A DNA stretch of 64,000 nucleotides from Tetraselmis striata. Lineage: Eukaryota > Chlorophyta > Chlorodendrophyceae > Chlorodendrales > Chlorodendraceae. Location: positions 62,001 to 126,000 of the forward strand of contig VCJN01003041.1 of assembly GCA_006384855.1 (NCBI GenBank). Reading direction: 5' to 3'. A program made the position numbers and the translations under genes. Below, piece after piece: positions 48,121 through 57,035 of the stretch (positions within the stretch are counted from its first letter, which is position 1; each line of letters begins with the position of its first letter). The notes below the pieces were generated by a model, which was given only the letters and a program-made list of their open reading frames with translations, was not told the origin of the DNA and did no database searches.

Positions 48121-50163
48121 AGATGCGGAAAAGGCGGGATGGAGGGCAGGGTGGAGAGGAAGGGGGGGGGGGGGGGGGGGGGTTGGCCGTGCTGCGATAT
48201 AATGTTGTGGTGCACCTTTGCATTTTTATACGGCTTGCTAATTATGTCGCCATTACACGTTCGACTGACAACCCCCGACTCCAAAAACTAGCACGAGCAA
48301 CGCACTCCCTGCCCCCGCTGCCGACGAGTTGCAGCCGGCCTTAATAGAAGCAACGCCAGTCGCCAAGGTGGGCGGCCGTGCTGCGATGTAAGGTTATCCT
48401 GGGCTTCTGTTGTTTTCGGCTTGCTAATTATGTCGCCATTGCACGTTCGACCCAACAGCCCCCAATTGCAAAAGCTGGCACGAGCGACGCACCCCCTTGT
48501 CTTGCTGCCGACGAGCGAGTCGCAGCCGGCCTCAAATGAAGCGACGCCAGTCGCCAAGGTGGACGGCCTTGCTGTCATGTAAGGCTATGGGTTATGGGCT
48601 TATGTAGTTTCCGGCTTGCTAATTATTATGCCGCCATCGCACGTTCCACCCACAGCCCCCGAGCGACGCACCCCCTCGCCTTGCTGCCGACGAGTCGCAG
48701 CCGGCTCGCAAGAGGCGCCGGGAGTCGCCAAGGTGGGTGACCTTACTGCGATGTTGTAAGGCTATGCTAGGTTGTTTCGTTAGTTTCCGACTTGCTAATT
48801 ATGTCGCCATCGCACGTTCGTCCGACAGCCCCCGAGTGCAAAAGCTGGCACGAGGGACGCACCCCCTCGCCTTGCTACCGACGAGTCGCAGCCGGCTTGC
48901 AAGAGGCGCCGCGAGTCGCCAAGGTGGGCGGCCTTTCTGCGAGGTAAGGCTATGCTGGGCTGTTTCAGTTTTCGGCTTGCTAATTATAATGTCGCCATCG
49001 CACATTCGACCCACAGCCCCGAGTGCAAAAGTTTGCACAAGCGACGCATCTCCTCGCCCCCGCCAACGAGTCGCAGCCGCCCTCAAAAGAAGCGACGCAC
49101 GTCGCCAAGGTGGTCGGCCTTGCTGCGACATAATGTTGTTGTCCACCTTTGCATTTTTATGGCTTGCTAATTATGTCGCCATCGCACGTTCGACCCACAG
49201 CCCCCGAGCGACGCACCCCCTTGCCTTGCTGCCGACGAGTCGCAGCCGGCCTCACATGAAGCGACGCCAGTCGCAAGGTGGACGGCCTTGCTGTGATGTG
49301 AGGCTATGGGATATAGGCTCCTGTAGTTTCCGGCTTGCTAATTTTGTCGCCATCGCACGTTCCACCCACAGCCCCCGAGCGACGCACCCCCTCGCCTTGC
49401 TGCCGACGAGTCGCAGCCGGCTCGCAAGAGGCGCCGGGAGTCGCCAAGGTGGGTGACCTTACTGCGATGCTGTAAGGCTATGCTAGGTTGTTTTAGTTAG
49501 TTTCCGACTTGCTAATTATGTCGCCATGCATCGCACGTTCGTCCGACAGCCCCCGAGTGCAAAAGCTGGCACGAGCGACGCACCCCCTCGCCTTGCTACC
49601 GACGAGTCGCAGCCGGCTTGCAAGAGGCGCCGCGAGTCGCCAAGGTGGGCGGCCTGGAAAAAGGGCGATTATTGAGTCAAAATGGGCACATTTCTGGACT
49701 CAAAATTGCACCCCCCTTAACTCAATATTGTACCCCTTTTGGGGGGTGCAAATTTGAGTCCAGCCTAACACTGTACGAATGTACTGTGAAACTGGCTTCC
49801 TTTTCTTGCCAACACTGTACGAGGTACTGTTCAGTGAAATGAACCTTCACTATGTACTACACGCCTGTCCACCGCCCTTTGACGAGATGCGTCGCTACCC
49901 TTCCACGCCAACCGTTTTTTCTGGCCTCGAATGCTACGCCGCCACTGTGCTTCCCACTCATCTACCCCTCGCAAGCTCCCTCGCGCTTGTATTCTTTGAG
50001 GCATCTTAACGCTTCTCGGTGCACAAAAGCATGGCAGACCGTCCTCGTAGAGCAAAACGCACATCTGCCCGCTTGCACAGTTCTGTGCGTGGCGGGGACA
50101 TCTGCGGCTGCACTTGGCTTTGACCCAACGAGCAGGGCTCTCGACACACTGCTAGTGACCCCC

Positions 50164-50800
50164 ATGGCGCAAGATTCTCCGCAGATGCACTTGCGTTCCG
50201 GCAGGAGGGCGTCTCAGGCGCCAATACCCACGACTCAGCCCATGAGGCCCATGCAGCCGGGCGGTGGGCAACATGGAAGCGGACCGCTATGGCCCGGGGC
50301 CGGAGATTCGCAGCCTTCGCCTCACGGCGAGCCTCAGCCTGACCCCCCAAGCCTCAAGGTGTGCCACCTTTGGTCCCTCTCCCAGGAGCGACTCCAACGG
50401 TACGCGGACTCGCATCTTCGCTTGCATCTCTCATCAGGGCGCCGTGGGCTGCGTTAAGCGCACCTCGCCGTCGCGCATCTCGACATGAGTGGTGACACCC
50501 GCCCCGTTTCCCACCCGCTTCGTGTTTTCGTCCTTGTCTGCCAACGACCTCTAACACATCATGCACGATCCGCGATACCCGATGACCTCAGACTGCAAGA
50601 GAGGGGCAGGGGCGAGAGGCAGCACGGTGAACATGCGGGCCTTCTTGGCCTCTGAAGACCACCGGCTTGTGTACAACGAGTTGCGGGGGATTTGCAACGA
50701 GTATGTCCAAGAAGCTCACCGGCAGATGCGAATCTCGTCCCCTGGTAAAATGGCCCGGCAAAAGCCCTCGTCATGGCAGACCCGGACTACGGCTCGGGTC
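50164..50800 (+). CDS. Unrecognised plus-strand gene candidate inside the second MULE
   Basis: A frame from ATG 50,164 reads MAQDSPQMHLRSGRRASQAP and stays Pro/Gly-rich to a donor-like CTCAAG|GTGTGCC at about 50,357. After an acceptor-like gacctcag (about 50,587), the next open block reads DCKRGAGARGSTVNMRAFLA and HRLVYNELRGICNEYVQEAH. The second block has the look of folded, helical protein. Continuation into the 593 bp repeats (LVVGRDSATLRAHLSEHLG near 50,930) is possible but unproven. I do not recognise the family; a MULE passenger or an unrelated insertion are both possible. Confidence 0.3.
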
Positions 50801-50924
50801 CTGCCAATGTCGATAGCGTGGCGGGGGAGGGGGGGGGGGGCTGCTCCTCATCATCTTTCTCAATTGCTGCGCGCCACTCACTGCCGTCAGGAGGGGGCGA
50901 GATGTGACAGTTGTCGACGCCTTG

Positions 50925-52200
50925 AAGTTGGTCGTCGGACGAGATTCGGCGACTTTAAGGGCGCATCTCTCGGAGCACCTCGGCAACCAACGTGGGTTCG
51001 TGTATGCGAGACAGCGAGAACCATGGCGGCGGCGAGAGATGCGGCACTGGAACCCGGAGGCCCACATTGGGGACGACGGGTACGTCCTCCTGGACGTCAA
51101 AGCAGCGGTGGCTGAAGCCACCGCTGGCACGACTGACGAGCAAGAGATGCGGAGGGTGGAGAGAATTTAAAGGTAGAGGGTGGGATTACCCGCATCTCCG
51201 CAGTGGGGGCATATGAGCGCTCGCATCTCTCGCGTACAAACCCGTGAACTATCGCTCCTAGCTCTTGTAACGCTGCCCTGTGCAAGGATCCCTTTGTCGT
51301 TGTCATGTCGCCTTGGTTCACTCACCTGAATATGCTCCTACCGCTGCTGCCGGCCTACAAGGCGGAAATCTGTTGCGCGCAGATTCCGAGCACCTACTTG
51401 ACGCAAGGGCCCCGCCCGCAAATGAACTACCTATCCACAGTCTGTTGAAAGCGGGTCGTGTGCTTCTCATCGCGTCCAAGCACCCAAGAAACCCCGACAC
51501 CAACAGACGCGCCTTGTGGTTGGTCGTCGGACGAGATTCGGCGACTTTAAGGGCGCATCTCTCGGAGCACCTCGGCAACCAACGTGGGTTCGTGTATGCG
51601 AGACGGCGAGAACCATGACGGCGGCGAAAGAGACGCGGCACTGGAACCCGGAGGCCCACATTGGGGACGACAGGTACGTCCTCCCGGACGTCAAAGCAGC
51701 GGTGGCTGAGGCCACCGCTGGCACGACTGACAAGCAAGAGATGCGGAGGGTGGAGGGATCGAATTGACCGCCGTAAAGGGTGGGATTACCCGCATCTCCG
51801 CAGTGGGGGCAGGTGAACGCCCGCATCTCTCGTGTACAAACCCGTGTACTGTCGCCACTAGCTCTTGTAACGCTGCCCTAGGCAAGGAGCCCTTTGTCGT
51901 TGCCATGTCGCCTTGGTTCACTCACCTGAATTTGCTCCTATAGCTGCTGGCGGCCTCCAAGGCGGTAATCTATCGCGTGCAGATTCCGAGCACCTACATG
52001 ACGCAAAGGCCCCTGCCGCGAATGGACTACCTCGACAGCCTGTTGACAGCGGGTCGTGTTCTTCTCATCGCGCCAAAGCACCCAAGAAACCCCGACACCA
52101 ACGGACGCGCCTTGTGGTTGGTCGTCGGAAGAGATTCGGCGACTTTAAGGGCGCATCTCTCGGAGCACCTCGGCAAGCAACGTGGGTTCGTGTCTGGTCC
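50925..52200 (+). repeat. ~595 bp tandem repeat, two full units and a partial third
   Basis: TTGGTCGTCGGA(C/A)GAGATTC starts near 50,928, 51,520 and 52,118. Following sequence, including GGGATTACCCGCATCTCCGC, is shared. The first and second copies are nearly identical over several hundred bases. A short open frame (VVGRDSATLRAHLSEHLGNQ) is kept in all three. Confidence 0.88.
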
Positions 52201-52249
52201 GTGACAAGGGATTCATGCAGCTTGAAATTCGCTGCCATAGCTCCCTGGA

Positions 52250-52650
52250 CAATACCTCATTAATCATAATCAACTATCACAACAAATCATTCTCAACCGC
52301 AGATAAGAGTTTAATCGACTCCCGTCCGTCGATTTCACAAACCGCACTTCCTTTGCTAGCGCGGCCGGGGCAGCGGGGCGCCAACGCGCCGCGGCCGGCG
52401 CAGCGGGGCGCCAACGCGCCGCGGCCGGGGCAGCGGGGCGCCAACGCGCCGCGGCCGGGGCAGCGGGGCGCCAACGCGCCGCGGCCGGCGCAGCGGGGCG
52501 CCAACGCGCCGCGGCCGGCGCAGCGGGGCGCCAACGCGCCGCGGCCGGCGCAGCGGGGCGCCAACGCGCCGCGGCCGGCGCAGCGGGGCGCCAACGCGCC
52601 GCGGCCGGCGCAGCGGGGCGCCAACGCGCCAACACGCGGCGACCGGCGCA
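52250..52650 (-). repeat. 30 bp GC minisatellite with conserved tail (long copy)
   Basis: Nine near-perfect 30 bp units (GCGGCCGGCGCAGCGGGGCG then CCAACGCGCC) at about 52,362-52,631. On the minus strand the array is followed by CGCTAGCAAAGGAAGTGCGG, TTTGTGAAATCGACGGAC and TTGATTATGATTAATGAGG, matching 10,555-10,765. Differences between units are mainly CGGCGC versus CGGGGC. Confidence 0.95.
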
Positions 52651-52664
52651 TGTTGGTGATTCAT

Positions 52665-53985
52665 GCAGCCCCGCATACTAAATAGTTTGCAGTCATCTAG
52701 GCCATCAAAGCATGCTTAAAGGCAGCATCTGCGGTGCAGCGCTGCAGCAATCTGCGGCGTGCCGCCAGCAAATATAACGTATTATCCCTACTGCCCTGCA
52801 ATCTGTATGGTATCGACAAGCAGGTGCGTATTCATATCCCTTCTATGCCATGCAGCCCCGCATACTAATAAATGGTTTGCAGCCATCCAGGCAATTGAAG
52901 CATGCCTTAAGGCAGCATCTGCGGTGCAGCGCTGCAGCAATCTGCGGCGTGCCGCCAGCAAATATAACGTATTAGCCCTACTGCCTTGCAGTCCGTATAG
53001 TATCGTCAAGCCGGTGCGTGTTCATATCCCTTTCATGCCATGCAGCCCCGCATACTAATAAATGGTTTGCAGCCATCTAGACAATTGAAGCATGCCTTAA
53101 GGCAGCATCTGCGGTGCAGCGCTGCAGCAATCTGCGGCGTGCCGCCAGCAAATATCAGGCATTAGCCCTACTGCCTTGTAGTCCGTATAGTATCGTCAAG
53201 CCGGTGCGTGTTCACATCCCTTTCATGCCATGCAGCCCCGCATACTAATAAATGGTTTGCAGCCATCTAGACAATTGAAGCATGCCTTAAGGCAGCATCT
53301 GCGGTGCAGCGCTGCAGCAATTTGCGGCGTGCCGCCAGCAAATATCAGGCATTAGCCCTACTGCCTTGCAATCTGCATAGTATCGTCAAGTAGGTGCGTG
53401 CTCATATCCCTTCTATGCCATACAGCCCCGCATACTAATAAATGATTTGCAGCCATCCAGTCAATTATAATTTAAAAAAAAATTAAAACATGCCTTAAGG
53501 CAGCATCTGCGGTGCAGCGCTTCAGCAATCTGCGGCATGCCGCCAGCAAGTATCAGGCATTAGCCCTACTGCCTTGCAGTCCGTATAGTATCGTCAAGCC
53601 GGTGCGTGTTCACATCCCTTCTATGCCATGCAGCCCCGCATACTAATAAATGGTTTGCAGCCATCTAGACAATTGAAGCATGCCTTAAGGCAGCATCTGC
53701 GGTGCAGCGCTGCAGCAATCTGCGGCGTGCCGCCAGCAAATATCAGGCATTAGCCCTACTGCCTTGCAATCTGCATAGTATCGTCAAGCAGGTGCGTGTT
53801 CACATCCCTTCTATGCCATGCAGCCCCGCATACGAAATGGTTTGCAGCCATCTAGGCAATAGAAGCATGCCTTAAGGCAGCATCTGCGGTGCAGCGCTGC
53901 AGCAATCTGCGGCGTGCCGCGAGCAAATATCAGGCATTAGTGGTACTGCCTTGCAATCTGTATAGTATTGTAAAGCATATGGGCA
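52665..53985 (-). repeat. ~185 bp satellite array with AGATTGCTGC motif pairs
   Basis: Seven units share GCAGCCCCGCATACTAATAA, GGTTTGCAGCCATCTAG, GCATGCCTTAAGGCAGCATC and TGCCGCCAGCAAATAT. On the minus strand each contains CGCAGATTGCTGC, then AGCGCTGCACCGCAGATGCT. This is the same paired motif as in the first MULE's arrays (CGCTGCACCGCAGATTGTTGC). The motif is on the minus strand, as is this element's transposase remnant. Confidence 0.93.
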
Positions 53986-54324
53986 ATTAATCCCCTTTTT
54001 GTCATAAAAATCCTCATACTGGAAGGTTGCCGAGCCGGCTCTTTACCCCCCACCGTCTTGGTCGACGACCGCTACTACCAGGTCGTAGCGGCGCCGCGTC
54101 AGGCTGGCGGGTCCTCTAAGCCCGCATCTCAACCACCGCCACCGGGGTCCGGCGGAGATGGCTCCCAAAACGGCGCTGCAGCAGGTCTCTTGATCGAGCT
54201 TCGAGCAGCTCCGTCCCTCCCCCGAGCAGGCTTGGTCCCTTGGAGACTGCCAAGCCGCCGAGTGAGCCTCAGCCTTCGAGTGCGACGAAGCGCCCGCACG
54301 GTGCGTTGAGCACGGCAGGCAAGA

Positions 54325-54830
54325 CCAGCTTGTCGCCCATTAAGCTGCGCAAAAAGCATTCCAAGAAGCGCGGGCCGAGTCCTCCTTCAAGATGGCGAAA
54401 AAGTTGGAGGACGACGACCCCTTCCAGGCGCCTAAGCCGAAACGCGAAGCCACGTCAAGCCGTCAGGCGCCTTCGGGTGCCGCTGGTGGGAGTCGCAGGG
54501 CCACATCTTCCCGTGGCGGTGCCGCATCTCCGCCTCCCCGACCCGCATCTCCGCCTATTGAGGCAAGAGCAGCAGCTTGTCGCCCATTAAGCTGCGCAAG
54601 AAGCATTCCAAGAAGCGTGGGCCGACTCCTCCTTTAAGATGGCGAAAGAGTTGGAGGACGACGACTCCTTCCAGGCGCCTAAGCCGAAACGCGAAGCCCC
54701 GTCAAGCCGTCAGGCGCCTTCGGGTGCCGCTGGTGGGAGTCGCAGGGCCACATCTTCACGTGGCGGTGCCGCATCTCCACCTCCCCGACCCGCATCTCCG
54801 CCTAAGGAGCCCTCATCTCGGGACGCGAAG
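54325..54830 (+). repeat. ~244 bp direct duplication with coding-like frames
   Basis: Two copies start at GCTTGTCGCCCATTAAGCTG (about 54,328 and 54,573). In each, one plus-strand frame reads SPIKLRKKHSKKRGP and another reads MAK(K/E)LEDDD(P/S)FQAPKPKREA. The second frame continues after copy 2 into SPPKEPSSRDAKPAPPPAPT. Both are low-complexity, and the true frame is unclear. CCGCATCTCC is also repeated in this stretch. Confidence 0.7.
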
Positions 54831-55249
54831 CCCGCACCGCCGCCTGCGCCGACATCTCGCCCCAACGCCGCGTCGCTGTCAGCAGGGTTCAGAGGTAGCA
54901 TCTCGTTGCGACGAACACAATCTCTGAGGTCGGCGATAGACTCGTAGGCCCGGGGCGTCTTCTCTGCGCGAGTGAGGCTCGATTTCCAGGCTTGAAAAGC
55001 TTGAAACGCAGTCGCCATGCCCTCGCGTCCGCAATCTTCCAAGGTGAGGCGGATAGTACTTTACGCGACTGAGGGCGCGAAGAGGACACGCCGATGTGCC
55101 ATTTCTAATATTCTCGTATAGTATTGCATTGCACCTGAAATGTGACCGAAAAATGGGTACGGGTACATATCCCAGCCTAAGCGATCACGTGGGGGCACAT
55201 TTTTGAGTCCAAGAATTGGACCGTTTTGACTCAAAAATGTGCCCTGTAC

Positions 55250-55640
55250 CTGGGCGGCCTTTCTGCGAGGTAAGGCTATGCTGGGCTGTTTCAGTTTTCG
55301 GCTTGCTAATGATAATGTCGCCATCGCACATTCGACCCACATCCCCGAGTGCAAAAGCTTGCACAAGCGACGCATCTCCTCGCCCCCGCCAACGAGTCGC
55401 AGCCGCCCTCAAAAGAAGCGACGCACGTCGCCAAGGTGGTCGGCCTTGCTGCGACATAATGTTATTGTCCACCTCTGCATTTTTATGGCTTGCTAATTAT
55501 GTCGCCATCGCGCGTTCAACCTACCCACATCCCCCCGACTGCTAGCTGCACGAGCGACGTACCCCCTCGCCTTGCTGCCGCATAGTCGCAAGCGGCCTCA
55601 AAAGAAGCGACGCCAGTCGCAAGGTGGGCGGCCTTGCTGC
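55250..55640 (+). repeat. Two outlying units of the ~185 bp exon-intron array
   Basis: Near-identical to units at 48,930-49,160, including GCGAGGTAAGGCTATGCTGG and the CTAAT.AT.ATGTCGCC block. They lie 5.6 kb away from the main array, just downstream (in transposase sense) of the N-terminal exon. Confidence 0.85.
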
Positions 55641-55712
55641 AATGTATCCGTTGGTTCAACCGCAGGTGACTGCTATCTGCACGCGGAAATTGTTTGAGGA
55701 GGGGCAGCATAC

Positions 55713-56060
55713 CTTTGTAGCCGCCAAGGCATACAAGAACCGCCAATTAGTAGAGAGGCCTGATATTACCGACTTGACCGCTTTGTAGTCGGCATATTCA
55801 GTGTGGCCGTCTTCGGCAGGAAGCCAGTGACCGATATGGTGTGGTTGTACCTCAGCCCCAGCAGGGGTGGGCCGTGTGGCCCCTGCAACTGCCGTGTCGG
55901 AATGCTTAGCGCTGCCTTGCATACCGGGGCTGCCTGCGGCACCCTCTTCATACGCCACTACTTCGGCCAAAGACGCAGGGGGGCGCTGGCCACCCCCCCT
56001 TAACGACTCTTCCAAGGTCGCAACATCACGCAAGGCTGCCCCACGTGAGGAGACGGGCAT
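55713..56060 (-). pseudogene. N-terminal exon of the second MULE's transposase
   Basis: The minus strand reads HWLPAEDGHTEYADYKAVKS, VISGLSTNWRFLYALAATK and then a GTATGC donor at 55,712. The intact transposase reads EWLRPVVDEREWESYKALKT, DILDFGEKWRYLHRSSAAK and then GTAAGG. Residue pattern, length and intron position agree. Upstream residues are low-complexity, as in the intact copy. The second exon with the Cys/His finger does not follow; satellite units do. Confidence 0.7.
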
Positions 56061-56423
56061 ACCCGACGGCAGACCCTATACAACTTGTTGCCATCTCGAG
56101 AACTTCCCTACTCAACATTCCCTCATGATCTTGAATGAGTTCCCGCACCTCCCCAAGTGCAGCGCGAAGTTCGTGTATAGCCCGCAAGGGGGAACCCATA
56201 CTGACCCCGCAGCCCTACTTCCTACTTTTTTCAGCGAGAACTGGTAGACAGGTGTGGGAGGCGGAGAACTGCCTCGACTACGCGGCAACCTACCTACCTA
56301 CCTACCTTCGGAGAACCTGCCTCGACCCGCCGCCTCTGCCTCGTTCCGCCGCCACCAAGTGATCATGTACTTTGTGCCAGTACGCGCGAACCCTAATAAC
56401 CTGCACAGGGTTTAAAGCTAGTA

Positions 56424-56512
56424 AATTGTCCCATTTTCAGTGAGTCATAAGTGAAGTATAGTGGCCTCTACCGTTTACGCTATAATCTTGTCCCATTCCC
56501 CGCGCCGATGTA
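56424..56512 (-). repeat. Terminal inverted repeat, right end of second MULE
   Basis: Partner of 45,004-45,098. Beyond it (56,515-57,000) I see only an AT-rich spacer with a poly(dC) run at 56,758-56,778. Confidence 0.75.
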
Positions 56513-57035
56513 CAACGATAAGACTACGTTTACGATTACAATGCATTATTATCATAAGGTATATTCCGGTACTCTACGGCCGTTGTCCTTGTCTCGATAC
56601 TATATCGCAGTAGTGACCCGTGGAATTCTGGCATGGCAGTAGGAACCGAAACCTACGGGGCTTCTTGGTTTCCATTTTAAAATATAATCCACTAGCATAC
56701 GAATTCTAATTAACGGCAGAAGTTCACTACAAAATAGCTGAAAATCTAGAGTTGTCACCCCCCCCCCCCCCCCCCCCCAACCACCACCCCACCCCTTATC
56801 CGTTGGCAGTAGTTCTATTTCTCGTGTCGGTGTATACTCAGGCGCGGCCCCACTCCATGCGGGAATTCCCCGTTTTTTCTGCGTAGCAGTTGCTCTTCAT
56901 CTGATCATGCTGCTGGAATGGCCATCATCAAGCAATGACACTTTCATGTTTTGAGGAGCGTATAGTTACAGCACGACTTGGCGTGCATGGACCCCGCTTC
57001 ACTGCCCGCCTGCCCGGGCCTGCTATGCGTCAACA

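Larger units (their letters stand above)
46030..49655 (+). repeat. ~180-190 bp tandem array that reads as repeated exon-intron units
   Basis: About sixteen units, with the TTGCTAATTATGTCGCC block recurring near 46,051, 46,242, 46,419, 46,604, 46,769, 46,952, 47,519, 47,707, 48,237, 48,422, 48,618, 48,796, 48,978, 49,165, 49,339 and 49,511. Most units have an acceptor-like CCCACAG, a ~93-95 nt open stretch encoding Ala/Ser/Pro/Asp-rich peptide (DAPPRLAADESQPASKEA), a donor-like CCAAG|GTGGGC, and a branch-point-like TGCTAAT about 30-35 nt before the next acceptor. For example, 49,017-49,109 is exactly 93 nt; 48,829-48,923 is 95 nt, so frame is not kept in every unit. Two more units lie at 55,250-55,640. 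Confidence 0.8.
45004..56512 (-). mobile_element. Second Mutator-like element, degraded and filled with tandem arrays
   Basis: Inverted repeats at 45,004-45,098 and 56,424-56,512 share TATAGCGTAAACGGTAGAGG, CCACTATACTTCACTT and TGACTCACTGAAAA at high identity. Next to the right TIR, on the minus strand, is an N-terminal MULE transposase exon that ends at the same intron position as in the first MULE. A SWIM finger on the same strand lies near 47.2 kb. The DDE part is not recognisable. In between are at least five different tandem repeats. The element is about 11.5 kb and non-autonomous in its present state. TIRs differ from those of the first MULE, so it is a separate family. Confidence 0.6.

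Noticed and set aside
52270-52676. Decapeptide-repeat proteins from the 30 bp minisatellite
   Set aside because: A 30 bp unit is a multiple of three, so several frames stay open by arithmetic; no start context or flanking coding sequence.
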